Source: Paludibacter sp.
Lineage (GTDB): Bacteria; Bacteroidota; Bacteroidia; Bacteroidales; Paludibacteraceae
Assembly: GCA_019163375.1 (NCBI GenBank)
Contig: JAFLKK010000004.1
Location: 372,001-436,000, forward strand
Reading direction: 5' to 3'
Length of the DNA: 64,000 nucleotides
How positions within the stretch are numbered: position 1 is the stretch's first letter; every line of letters begins with the position of its first letter. Positions 25,167 through 33,192 of this stretch are shown here, one piece after another. Below the pieces are notes generated by a model. The model was not told the origin of the DNA. It was given only the letters and a program-made list of their open reading frames with translations, and made no database searches. The position numbers were made by a program, and so were the translations under genes.

Positions 25167-25514
25167 CTACTTCAATCTCATTTCAACCAATTCGTCGGCT
25201 AACCGAACACAATCAAGGCAAGGAAACTTGCCTTTTTTTATTTCCAGACAACCGGTATCTTTCGTAACAGCAAGAAATTCTTCCCGAATGCCTGATTTAT
25301 TTGCCTGACGAAGCAATCGCTCAGCTGCGAACAATGCACCACACACTCCGCCTTCAGCTCGTCCACCGCCCCACGCACGATATTCCTCAATCTCAGTTTC
25401 GCTGATTTGAAATTCGTTTTGAAAACCTTTCAGAACAGCTTGCGCGCAGTTCAGGTTTTGAGGTAATACATGAAAATAATTCTCGGAGCTAATTCTGTTT
25501 TCTTGTTTGTTCAT
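25167..25514 (-). CDS. C_GCAxxG_C_C family redox-type protein
   Basis: Matches the small C_GCAxxG_C_C family (115 residues), whose name gives the cysteine spacing. Here the cysteines are NCAQAVLKGF, GRAEGGVCGALFAA, TGCLEIKKGKFPCLDC. Many members carry a redox or metal-binding site of uncertain role. The usual core is intact, with Gly-rich GGGRAEGG before the central Cys. Stop is 7 bp from the convergent folE stop. The porZ gene ends 16 bp upstream on the same strand, so it may be read from the porZ transcript. Confidence 0.85.
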   Translation of the reverse strand: MNKQENRISSENYFHVLPQNLNCAQAVLKGFQNEFQISETEIEEYRAWGGGRAEGGVCGALFAAERLLRQANKSGIREEFLAVTKDTGCLEIKKGKFPCLDCVRLADELVEMRLK

Positions 25515-25529
25515 TCTACTTTAAATATA

Positions 25530-27848
25530 TCAATTGATTACCATGATTTTGGTAATGGTACTTTTTGTTCCGTCGGTATTTACACAGATGGCAAGGTAAA
25601 TGCCAGTGCTTACTTTTCGTCCGTGTGCATCTTTTCCGTCCCAGGTAGCCAGACTGCCATTCGATACTGTTTCACAAACCAGATTTCCATTGATGTCGGT
25701 GATTTTGACCTGCGTATTTTCCACCAGGCCGGTGATGGTAATGACACCTTTGTAGTCCTCGCGAACCGGGTTGGGATAGGCGTACACATCTTCAAAAATT
25801 GCTCCGCCCTCGGCAGCATCGCTTTGGTACGACACAAGTCCCTGCGCTGTGCCAAAAAACACTTCGCCTGTTACCTGATTGATGGCAATGGAAAGTATAT
25901 CGTTAGAAAGCAATGGACTGTTTGCGGTTGTGAAATGTTGAATGGTTTCCTCTCCGTTTTCCGACATCAGATACACGCCAGAAGTTTCAGTTCCAAACCA
26001 TTTTCGGTTGGCACCATCTATCGCGATTGCTTTTATTTTTTCGGTTACAAGCAAGTAGTCAGCGTTGTTAGTTCCATCGTTGCGGGGAATTTTTACACGC
26101 GAGCAATTCAAGCCCCCATCAAAAACTCTTGTCGTATTTTGAAATCGCAATGGTCCGGCTTCAGTTCCGAGCCAAATCACTCCGTTTTTATCCTGAGCGA
26201 TTGCATAATTTGTGTTGTGCGATATGAATACACCGTCTGTGTCAGGGTCGGGAAAGATGGTGTATACTACTGATTTATCATCGTTCTGATCTTGTATGGT
26301 GCCGTTGTCATCGAAAACCAGAATTTCACCTCCACGAACCGAGATGCTCCATTTCTGACTAGGTTTTTGATTGTTGATAAGCAACTTTCCGTAGGTTTCT
26401 TTCAATGCGTTTGGGTACGTGAGTTGAGTCCAACTGCCATTGGCAAGTAAGACTTTTACGCTTGCTGCCACTGCCGAATTGTTTAGAAAAAGATTACCGT
26501 TTTGATCAAAAACTGCCCCATCGAGGCGGGTGTAGATCCATGGATTTTCAGGAACTGTTGGGTGACCTTGAAGTGTACTATTTGTATGGTTATACCATTT
26601 GTAAAATGTGTTGTTTCTAAATTCATACAACCCTGTGCCGTAGGATGTGGCGAAAAAGTGCTTGTCGTCGGTGGGGTCAACGGCTATGTTCATGAAATCA
26701 GCCACCGAGCTGTTTGTAGAATTTAGTATGGTGTATGAATAAATATTTGTCCAGTTACCGTCTTCGTACATCATTACGTCACCCTGTCTGCCATACGCTA
26801 TAGCCCAACGACCACCGGGGACGACGAATAATTTCTTTTTGGCGAATATCATTTCCCATGGTATGTTCACGGCAGGTCCCTGAGGTTTAAATTGCTCCAC
26901 TTCAGAGCTTCCTGGTTTATATGAAATCACTCCATTTTGGGCGGCTGCAAACCAGAAAATGTTGTTGGTTTTGTCGAATTCACCGGCGGTTATTGTTCCA
27001 TTGTAATTGACCAACGTAGAATTTAGTTGCGCATCTATGCTGTAAGTTCCGTTGTTGGTGTGGAGAAACATTCTATCGCCCGAAACGCTTAGGCTTGTTA
27101 TCGAAAGCTCGTTGCGATAAGAAGTCCACGTATTATCACTTTCCTGTTTGTAAAGTTTTCCTCCCCTTAACAGAAATAAACTGCCTGCGAAAGAATGAAT
27201 GGATTGCAAATCGCCGGAGCCCGGGAGAGCATTTACTGTTGTCCAGAATTCGTAATTTACCAGATTGGGTTGGTTGACGTCAGCTTTAAAAATGGTGGTT
27301 GAAGTCAATGCATAAATGCTTTCGTTGTGAATGGTGGTGTTGATAACCTTCACTTCTGTGGCATTTGGACCAATGTAGTAGGTGTCGGCAACCTCTTTTT
27401 TTGCTCCGTTCAGAACAACGATACCAAAGTTGCACGATAAGTAAATTTTGTCCTGATAAAACTGTATATTATTTACATCTTTGCTGGCGACCATTTGTTT
27501 GTTATACAAGTCGGGGATGTTGGTAATACCGTTTGCAGCTAAAACATCTATATTGCCATTGGCATAAATAACGAATAATTGGTCGTTTTTTTTGTCAAAG
27601 CCTATCTTCGATATATTGGTTCCGTTTAATCCGGTTGTTTTGCTGTAGAATTCCAACGAGCCATCTTGTTTATCTACCGAAAATAGTGCCCCGTCGCTTA
27701 CGGCATAAATTTTATTGTCGGATTGAGCAATCTGATTTACACTGTTATATGCAAAATGTGTACGCCATTTGCCCATTGCCACCTGACTAACCACGGTGCA
27801 CGCAAAAATGGAAAGAAAAACTCCAATGGTAATTAATCTTTTTGGCAT
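25530..27848 (-). CDS. porZ: Type IX secretion system PorZ-like beta-propeller protein with sorting domain
   Basis: A 772-residue exported protein (signal MPKRLITIGVFLSIFACTVVS). Two beta-propeller-like halves follow, starting with WRTHFAYNSVNQIAQSDNKIYAVSDGALFSVDKQDG, the hallmark of PorZ. The C-terminus (~690-772) is a type IX sorting domain: AYPNPVRED, VKITDINGNLVCE, GKDAHGRKVSTGIYLA and the final ITKIMVIN. In Porphyromonas PorZ hands anionic LPS to the attachment machinery; length (~776) agrees. Annotation pipelines often call it a two-component-regulator propeller protein, because the repeats look alike. No other Por genes are in the window. Confidence 0.88.
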   Translation of the reverse strand: MPKRLITIGVFLSIFACTVVSQVAMGKWRTHFAYNSVNQIAQSDNKIYAVSDGALFSVDKQDGSLEFYSKTTGLNGTNISKIGFDKKNDQLFVIYANGNIDVLAANGITNIPDLYNKQMVASKDVNNIQFYQDKIYLSCNFGIVVLNGAKKEVADTYYIGPNATEVKVINTTIHNESIYALTSTTIFKADVNQPNLVNYEFWTTVNALPGSGDLQSIHSFAGSLFLLRGGKLYKQESDNTWTSYRNELSITSLSVSGDRMFLHTNNGTYSIDAQLNSTLVNYNGTITAGEFDKTNNIFWFAAAQNGVISYKPGSSEVEQFKPQGPAVNIPWEMIFAKKKLFVVPGGRWAIAYGRQGDVMMYEDGNWTNIYSYTILNSTNSSVADFMNIAVDPTDDKHFFATSYGTGLYEFRNNTFYKWYNHTNSTLQGHPTVPENPWIYTRLDGAVFDQNGNLFLNNSAVAASVKVLLANGSWTQLTYPNALKETYGKLLINNQKPSQKWSISVRGGEILVFDDNGTIQDQNDDKSVVYTIFPDPDTDGVFISHNTNYAIAQDKNGVIWLGTEAGPLRFQNTTRVFDGGLNCSRVKIPRNDGTNNADYLLVTEKIKAIAIDGANRKWFGTETSGVYLMSENGEETIQHFTTANSPLLSNDILSIAINQVTGEVFFGTAQGLVSYQSDAAEGGAIFEDVYAYPNPVREDYKGVITITGLVENTQVKITDINGNLVCETVSNGSLATWDGKDAHGRKVSTGIYLAICVNTDGTKSTITKIMVIN

Positions 27849-27920
27849 AAGGTTTCTGATTGTTCGAAGTAGATTTTTATTGAAATGACTATGCGTTCAA
27901 TACATCAAAATGCGTTCGTT

Positions 27921-28514
27921 TTACACCGCTACAGTTTTGCTTTGTTGCAGGTAGTCGGTGAGTTTCCCAACGGCAAGCGCCCTATGGCTAATGGTGTTTT
28001 TTTCTTCGGCACTTAATTGGGCAAAGCTTACCAGATAGCCATCGGGAACAAATATCGGGTCGTAACCAAAACCGCTTTCGCCCCGTTGTTGTGATGCTAT
28101 GTTGCCGTCTATTCTGCCTTCAAAATAGCGCGTTTCTCCGTTTTGGATTAACGCAATTACGGTACGGAAACAGGCCTTGCGATTTTTGTTGTCGCCCAAT
28201 AAGCGCAGCACTTTGCACATGTTTTGGGTAGCGCAGTTTTCTTCGCCGGCATATCGGGCCGAGTAAACACCCGGCTCACCACCCAAGGCATCGATTTCGA
28301 GTCCGGTGTCGTCGGCAAAACAGTCTAATCCAAATTTCTCGAAAATATATTGTGCTTTTAATAACGCATTGCCATCCAGTGTATCGGCTGTTTCGGGGAT
28401 GTCGTCATAGCAGTTGAGTTCGGATAAACTAATAATGGTAAATGTCGGCTCAAGTATGGCTTTGACCTCTTTAAGCTTGTGTGCGTTGTTGGTAGCAAAA
28501 ACTAATTTTTTCAT
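27921..28514 (-). CDS. rdgB: Non-canonical purine NTP pyrophosphatase
   Basis: House-cleaning enzyme of the HAM1/RdgB family that hydrolyses ITP, dITP and XTP to monophosphates. The protein has 197 residues. Motifs: [16 protein letters not shown] at the N-terminus, [23 protein letters not shown] (~residue 70-92), and [12 protein letters not shown] with [18 protein letters not shown] near the end. The N-terminal Asn, Lys and the DDTGLE catalytic Asp are present. A minus-strand TACCTTTG at 28544-28551 is a good promoter match 30 bp upstream. porZ starts 72 bp downstream. Confidence 0.96.
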   Translation of the reverse strand: MKKLVFATNNAHKLKEVKAILEPTFTIISLSELNCYDDIPETADTLDGNALLKAQYIFEKFGLDCFADDTGLEIDALGGEPGVYSARYAGEENCATQNMCKVLRLLGDNKNRKACFRTVIALIQNGETRYFEGRIDGNIASQQRGESGFGYDPIFVPDGYLVSFAQLSAEEKNTISHRALAVGKLTDYLQQSKTVAV

Positions 28515-28543
28515 AGTCTCAATTTTTTATGGTGCGCTGTCTG

Positions 28544-28551
28544 CAAAGGTA
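28544..28551 (-). promoter_or_regulatory. TACCTTTG promoter element of rdgB
   Basis: caaaggta on the plus strand; an exact match to TAnnTTTG, about 30 bp upstream of the rdgB ATG. Confidence 0.6.
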
Positions 28552-28741
28552 ATGATTTTTAAACATAAAACTGAGATTATCCGAGGATTTTAGACCTCTT
28601 GATTTGTCGGTGCATTGCCATATAAACAGCAGATCATTCTTTTAAAAAGGATAAATACTGCCGCATGAATGAGAAAAAAGAAAGCTCAATAACTACTATT
28701 TAAGTTACTGAGCCTTTTTGTATTTTTAAAATGTACGGATA

Positions 28742-29212
28742 CTATTTCGATAATAGTTTGACGTTTTGTGTTTTTGTTACTCTTCCTCCACTTACATCGG
28801 AGGCCTTTCTGTCCCAATTAAATGATTCGATAAGTACTGTTACTTCGCGATCGTTATAGCTGCCATTGTTGGCGGCATCAATATCCGAAGCATTCAGTTT
28901 AAACGTCATGTCGTTTGGCGGAAGTGTAAGAAACTGAAATTTATAGGTTCCCAGCGCATCTGAAAATCCTTTAAATACGGTATCTATCTTGATAGAGCTT
29001 ATTCCAGCACTCGTAATGGGATAGGATTTTGTGAGTACTAGTTTGATCCCATTTATAGGTAGTGAGCTGACACTATCGGTAACAGTTCCACTAATAACAA
29101 ACATAGTATTCGAAGTACCAATTTCGTTGTTGGTGTTACAACTTATAAAAATAACCGAAGCGACAATCAAGGTAAATACCTTGCTTAGATGGAGTAGAAT
29201 TTTCTTTTTCAT
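28742..29212 (-). CDS. Small lipoprotein with carboxypeptidase-regulatory-like (Ig-like) domain
   Basis: I take the ATG at 29212 (MKKKILLHLSKVFTLIVASVIFISC), giving 156 residues with a lipobox Cys at residue 25. A longer frame exists from 29284 but has no signal sequence before it and lies close to the promoter. A CarboxypepD_reg-like domain follows: ISGTVTDSVSSLPINGIKLVL and SDALGTYKFQFLTLP. The rest reads like the transthyretin-like fold of lipoproteins seen with radical-SAM systems, though no radical-SAM gene is here. A minus-strand TATCTTTG (29294-29301) lies ahead, and gtagca/tgctac (29278-29294) can form a 5' hairpin. Confidence 0.75.
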   Translation of the reverse strand: MKKKILLHLSKVFTLIVASVIFISCNTNNEIGTSNTMFVISGTVTDSVSSLPINGIKLVLTKSYPITSAGISSIKIDTVFKGFSDALGTYKFQFLTLPPNDMTFKLNASDIDAANNGSYNDREVTVLIESFNWDRKASDVSGGRVTKTQNVKLLSK

Positions 29213-29442
29213 ATTTCTTTCTGTTGGTTGCTGGTTTAAAGGGGTGTGATGAACTGAGTTTTGAAATCTGGTTATTTGTAGCAATTTGTGCTACAAAGAT
29301 AATGATAATTTATTGATTAACTAAACAGTACCCATTTATTTTTAATTTCTTAGTGCAGACATGCTAATGTGAAAGTATTTCTAATTCAATAACGAAACAT
29401 TTTCTTTATTTTTGCAAACAATATTCGTAAATAAATGACCGG

Positions 29443-30288
29443 ATGAAGAAATACTTTATTTATATATTCACCATTCTGAGCGGCTTCGCTACTGCTCAAA
29501 CAACAAACGACCAGAAGTATTTGTTGACAAGTGCCGGCAATACGTTGGGATATTCGCTGTTGGATTTTAATGATCCTTACCTTTCGCCGCTGACTTATAG
29601 TGGTGGTGGAGTAGGGTACGATTTTCAGAGTCAGCGATTTTTATCCATCGAAAATACACGCTTTTCAAAATATCAAAAACTTAGTTTACTTGCAGGAAAA
29701 GGCTATAACCCACCACATACAGCCTCCATGTCCTTTTTCGGCGTAAATTATGGGTGGGGAATGCGATGTCATTTGAAACCTATGAACAAACTTCGTGTAC
29801 AGTTGGGTGGCTTGTGGGATCTTGATTTTATGTTTAAATACCTTGCGCGTAATGTAAATAATCCTGTAAACGTCGATTTGGGAACTAACTTCAACGTGTC
29901 CGGTTCGGCAAGTTATGATATCTTGTTGTTTCGAAAAGAGATGAAAGTAAAGCTTGATTTGAAAAGTCCGGTTCTTGGTTGTATGTTTGTGCCTTACAGC
30001 GGTGCGTCTTATTACGAAATGTTTGGTTTGGGTAATCTCGATAATGTTTTTCATTTCAGTTCGTTGCACAACAAGCGTGGACTGGATGCTAACCTGCTGC
30101 TCGAAATACCCTTGCGGCGTTCGCTTTGGCGGGTGGGGCTCGGCTACGAAACAATGAAGTGGTCGGCCAACGATTTGGTGTTTAAACGCAATAATCTGAG
30201 CATTAAAGTAGCTTCCGTATTTGATTTTGCTACTTTTGCCGGACGAAAGAAACGGGCACCAAATAATTTTATCAGCCCGAATGAATGA
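29443..30288 (+). CDS. DUF3316-like outer-membrane or periplasmic protein
   Basis: An exported 281-residue protein (signal MKKYFIYIFTILSGFATA). The mature part has alternating strands with aromatic residues (SLLAGKGYNPPHTASMSFFGVNYGWGMRCH, LRVQLGGLWDLDFMFKYLAR, WRVGLGYETMKWSANDLVF), consistent with a small beta-barrel of the DUF3316 type. It ends without a sorting domain. A TATTTTTG element at 29407-29414 lies ahead of the ATG. Separated by 34 bp from the S41 peptidase gene, so co-transcription is plausible. Function unknown; the family name is a moderate-confidence match. Confidence 0.65.
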   Translation: MKKYFIYIFTILSGFATAQTTNDQKYLLTSAGNTLGYSLLDFNDPYLSPLTYSGGGVGYDFQSQRFLSIENTRFSKYQKLSLLAGKGYNPPHTASMSFFGVNYGWGMRCHLKPMNKLRVQLGGLWDLDFMFKYLARNVNNPVNVDLGTNFNVSGSASYDILLFRKEMKVKLDLKSPVLGCMFVPYSGASYYEMFGLGNLDNVFHFSSLHNKRGLDANLLLEIPLRRSLWRVGLGYETMKWSANDLVFKRNNLSIKVASVFDFATFAGRKKRAPNNFISPNE

Positions 30289-30322
30289 GCATTTCATAAT
30301 TCATAATTAAAGATTTTGTTTG

Positions 30323-31327
30323 ATGAAAAAATATAGTCCGATTATATTGTTTGTGCTTGCTTTGCTCCCTTCGTGTATGAATGAGCCGATAGTGGAGCCA
30401 AACACCAATAGGGGTAACTTTGAGTCCTTGTGGCGGATTATTGATACAAAATACTGCTATCTCGATTATAAAAATATCAATTGGGATTCTATTCATACGG
30501 CCTATAAAGCCAAAGTAAATGAAAATGCCGATGCGTTGACATTTTTCGATTTAATGGCTACCATGTTGAACGAACTGAAAGATGGGCATGTGAATTTATA
30601 CTCTAATTTTGATCGAAGTCGTTACTGGAAATGGTATACCGACTATCCTTCTAATTTCAATGCTGACCTTATTCGTTCGGCCAGGTATCTGGGCGATAAT
30701 TACAAAATAGCCAATGGGTTGAGCTATCAAAAGGTTGATAATGGACGAGTGGGATATATTTACCTGGGAAGCTTTTCGTATGGATTTAATGACGCGAATC
30801 TTGTTGCAGCAATGACTTATTTTAAAAATTGTAAGGGAATGATTATCGATGTACGCGATAATAGTGGCGGTTCATTGGACTATTCCAAACAATTGGCGTC
30901 TTGTTTTTTTAAAGAGGAAAAAGTAACTGGTTATATAAAACACAAAATTGGCAATGGACATACCGATTTTTCGAAGGAGTTGGAGGTGAAAACTCCTGCG
31001 AATAAAAGTATTCAATATCAACGACCGGTGGTAGTGTTAACCAATAGGATGTCGTATAGTGCTACTAATGATTTTGTGAACCGAATGAAACAGGCACCCA
31101 ATGTACTGATTGTTGGTGATAAAACCGGTGGAGGTGGCGGCTTGCCACTTTCGAGTGAGATACCCAACGGATGGATGGTTCGATTTTCGTCCTCACCCAT
31201 GTACGACTCGGCTATGCAGGAAATAGAATGGGGTATTGCTCCCGATGTTTGGGTGAGTTTGTCCTCATTGGATCAGGCAAATGGAATCGATACAATAATT
31301 GAAAGAGCCATCAAATTGATAAAATAG
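30323..31327 (+). CDS. S41-family C-terminal-processing-type lipoprotein peptidase
   Basis: 334 residues from the ATG at 30323 (the in-frame TTG at 30320 is ignored). The signal peptide ends in the lipobox ALLPSC, so it is an envelope lipoprotein. The N-terminal helical domain is followed by an S41 peptidase core: GYIYLGSFSYG, KGMIIDVRDNSGGSLDYSKQLASCFF, and NRMSYSATNDFVNRMKQ, where the Ser of SYS is the expected nucleophile. IPNGWMVRFSSSP and EIEWGIAPDVWV end the domain. The PDZ domain of CtpA is missing, as in many Bacteroidota members. Substrate unknown. Confidence 0.9.
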   Translation: MKKYSPIILFVLALLPSCMNEPIVEPNTNRGNFESLWRIIDTKYCYLDYKNINWDSIHTAYKAKVNENADALTFFDLMATMLNELKDGHVNLYSNFDRSRYWKWYTDYPSNFNADLIRSARYLGDNYKIANGLSYQKVDNGRVGYIYLGSFSYGFNDANLVAAMTYFKNCKGMIIDVRDNSGGSLDYSKQLASCFFKEEKVTGYIKHKIGNGHTDFSKELEVKTPANKSIQYQRPVVVLTNRMSYSATNDFVNRMKQAPNVLIVGDKTGGGGGLPLSSEIPNGWMVRFSSSPMYDSAMQEIEWGIAPDVWVSLSSLDQANGIDTIIERAIKLIK

Positions 31328-31338
31328 AGGCAAGAGCT

Positions 31339-31402
31339 AAGGAGTAAGAAGCAAGTAATTTGTAAATTTATTCTTACTCCTTACCTCTTACTCCTTACCT
31401 CT
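31339..31402. repeat. Inverted and tandem repeat between the S41 and TrmH genes
   Basis: aaggagtaagaa (31339-31350) pairs with ttcttactcctt (31371-31382). The 14-mer ttactccttacctc occurs twice in tandem (31374-31387, 31388-31401). It may work as a terminator for the S41 gene and looks like replication-slippage sequence. Confidence 0.75.
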
Positions 31403-31410
31403 GAATAGAA

Positions 31411-31944
31411 ATGAAGAAACTAAAGATAACGGAAATGAATCGACTCACTGTCGAGGAGTTCAAAGAAGAAAAGAAAACACCACTCATCGTGGTATTGGAT
31501 AATGTACGTAGTTTACATAATGTAGGTTCGGTGTTTCGCACTGCCGATGCGTTTTTGGTTGAAGCGGTTTACCTTTGCGGTATTACCTGCACACCCCCTC
31601 ATGCCGAAATTCATAAAACGGCGTTGGGGGCTGAAAACACAGTGACCTGGAAGCATTATCAGGATACGCATCAGGCTGTTGCCGACCTAAAAGCGCAGGG
31701 CTATACGGTGTTTGCCATCGAGCAAGCGGCAGGAAGTACCTTGTTGCCCGACCTGCAACTGGATAAATCGAAAAAATATGCCGTCATCTTGGGCAACGAG
31801 GTAAAAGGCGTGCAACAAACGGTGGTGGACGCTTGCGATGGCTGTATCGAAATTCCACAGTTTGGTACCAAGCACTCGCTCAATGTGAGTGTGACGGGTG
31901 GAATTATTATTTGGGAATTCCTGAAGGCAATTCAAAATTCATAG
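31411..31944 (+). CDS. TrmH-family (SpoU) RNA methyltransferase
   Basis: SPOUT-class 2'-O-ribose methyltransferase of 177 residues. Motif 1 VVLDNVRSLHNVGSVFRTADAF carries the conserved Asn and Arg. Motif 2 is AVILGNEVKGV and motif 3 IPQFGTKHSLNVSVTGGIIIWEF carries the SAM-binding knot. It is a stand-alone domain, without the L30e-like extension of TrmH or RlmB. The target could be a tRNA or rRNA and cannot be assigned. The SUI1-family gene follows 23 bp later in the same direction, so co-transcription is probable. Confidence 0.93.
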   Translation: MKKLKITEMNRLTVEEFKEEKKTPLIVVLDNVRSLHNVGSVFRTADAFLVEAVYLCGITCTPPHAEIHKTALGAENTVTWKHYQDTHQAVADLKAQGYTVFAIEQAAGSTLLPDLQLDKSKKYAVILGNEVKGVQQTVVDACDGCIEIPQFGTKHSLNVSVTGGIIIWEFLKAIQNS

Positions 31945-31967
31945 TGCACAATTATAATTAAGAGGAT

Positions 31968-32312
31968 ATGACAAACGATTGGCGAGATAAGCTAAACAAT
32001 TTAAAAACAGATTTGCCACAAGTGGAGGAAACTCAGGAAGTGGTACTTGCTGCTAAACCTGCCAAGAAACGTCAGGTAGAACCTTTGCGCGTGGAGTTGG
32101 ATAAACGAAACGGTAAACCTGCCACATTGGTTACCGATTTTAAAGGCAAGGATGACGAACTGAAAGACCTTGCAAAATTGCTCAAGGTAAAATGTGGTGC
32201 CGGTGGCTCGTCGCGCGACGGAGAGATATTGGTGCAGGGCGATTTTCGGGTGAAAATTGCAGAAATATTACTCGAAATGGGCTTTAAGGTGAAGAAAATC
32301 AATTTTAAATAG
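31968..32312 (+). CDS. SUI1-family translation initiation factor (YciH-like)
   Basis: A 114-residue eIF1/SUI1-fold protein. A basic linker (AAKPAKKRQVEPLRVELDKRNGKPATLVTDF) leads into the SUI1 core: LKDLAKLLKVKCGAGGSSRDGEILVQGDFRVKIAEILLEMGFKVKKINFK. The GSSRDGEILVQGD loop with the conserved GD is the signature. YciH-type proteins act on translation start-site fidelity and are associated with stress. Length (~110) agrees. The 41-bp repeat array follows. Confidence 0.93.
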   Translation: MTNDWRDKLNNLKTDLPQVEETQEVVLAAKPAKKRQVEPLRVELDKRNGKPATLVTDFKGKDDELKDLAKLLKVKCGAGGSSRDGEILVQGDFRVKIAEILLEMGFKVKKINFK

Positions 32313-32331
32313 CCTGTTGAGTTGTTTTTTC

Positions 32332-32510
32332 TATACAATTTGTAGAATGATGAAAACAATAGTCGGGAAGCGTCTACAAATTGTAGAAGTCGAAAACTAC
32401 TGTCGGGAAACATCTACAATTTGTAGAAGGATGAAAACAACTGTCGAGAACCATCTACAATTTGTACAGAGTTGAAAACATCTGTCGGGGAGCATCTACA
32501 ATTTGTAGAA
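32332..32510. repeat. 41-bp tandem palindromic repeat array
   Basis: Four full units and a partial fifth, starting at 32332, 32373, 32413, 32454 and 32495 (period 40-41 bp). Each unit begins with a dyad tctacaatttgtaga, followed by a variable ~26-bp part with a conserved gaaaacaNctgtcggg core. The dyads differ at one to three positions between units and unit 4 is degenerate (ttgtacaga). The non-dyad parts are themselves conserved, so this is not a CRISPR. Confidence 0.9.
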
Positions 32511-32606
32511 GGTTGCTTGCTAAATTTACAGGGAATTTGTACTAATTCAAAACGATATATGTATATTTGCATCAGAAAAAATGAACAGATAAGTTGATAC
32601 AGAAAT

Positions 32607-32810
32607 ATGATACATACGGTAAAAATAGACGACAAAACACGTAATGGCAAAAAAATTCTAAATGAATTACGTCATTATCGTTCGGGTGTGGAGTTCGAAA
32701 ACCCTGCTGTAACGGGAGTTGTACTCGAAGGCTACTTGACATCTGAGGAATTTAGAGTTGAGTCAATGAAGGATTTGGAAGAAGTTTGTCGAAAACATGG
32801 TCTTTTATAG
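32607..32810 (+). CDS. Probable antitoxin of a type II toxin-antitoxin pair
   Basis: A 67-residue protein (MIHTVKIDDKTRNGKKILNELRHYRSGVEFENP, then YLTSEEFRVESMKDLEEVCRKH). A short N-terminal DNA-binding-like segment and an acidic helical tail fit small antitoxins. It overlaps the RelE/ParE-like gene by 14 bp in the antitoxin-first order. Not a named family; the call rests on size, order and partner. The 41-bp repeat array ends about 100 bp upstream. Confidence 0.6.
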   Translation: MIHTVKIDDKTRNGKKILNELRHYRSGVEFENPAVTGVVLEGYLTSEEFRVESMKDLEEVCRKHGLL

Positions 32811-33117
32811 TCATATTGCAAGGCAGGATTTGAAAAGTATTTTTGATGGATTGCTCACATGGTCGAAACATCAATTAGAATATAATCATGTCGTTTTGTA
32901 CCATAATACCATTGTAGATGTATGTGATACTTTAGATAAAAAAGCCATTCATTTCAATGCGCGATACATCATCCATAAGCGATATGGAGAAAAGGTGCAC
33001 ACTTACAAGCGCAACAAACAAACGGTGTGGTATATTATCTATAATCTTGACCAGCACAACAACGTATACATTCAACGAATTTTATCCAATCATACCACAA
33101 TAGCCGAACCGAAATAG
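32797..33117 (+). CDS. RelE/ParE-like toxin
   Basis: A 106-residue basic protein with the RelE/ParE plan: strand-helix start SHIARQDLKSIFDGLLTW, helix DVCDTLDKKAI, a conserved beta-hairpin (KRYGEKVHTYKRNKQTVWYIIYNLDQHNNVYIQRIL) and a short tail. ParE-type toxins poison gyrase; RelE-type toxins cut mRNA. The two cannot be told apart here. Catalytic residues are weakly conserved in this group, so activity is unproven. Overlaps the antitoxin by 14 bp, which argues for translational coupling. Confidence 0.72.
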   Translation: MVFYSHIARQDLKSIFDGLLTWSKHQLEYNHVVLYHNTIVDVCDTLDKKAIHFNARYIIHKRYGEKVHTYKRNKQTVWYIIYNLDQHNNVYIQRILSNHTTIAEPK

Positions 33118-33192
33118 TATCGGCTATTTTTATTAAAAAAACCGGATGTTTTCATTATGAATTATGCATTGTAAATTATGAATTAATCTCCC

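Noticed and set aside
25530-27848. Two-component regulator propeller protein
   Set aside because: There is no kinase or HTH region; the C-terminal sorting domain and N-terminal signature point to PorZ.
32332-32510. CRISPR array at the 41-bp repeats
   Set aside because: The parts between palindromes are conserved from unit to unit, so they are not unique spacers. Units are also too few and there are no cas genes.
32072-32650. Two minus-strand reading frames across the 41-bp repeat array
   Set aside because: They owe their openness to the repeat period and share the same repeated peptide (RLLFSSFYKL-type); one overlaps the yciH gene antisense.
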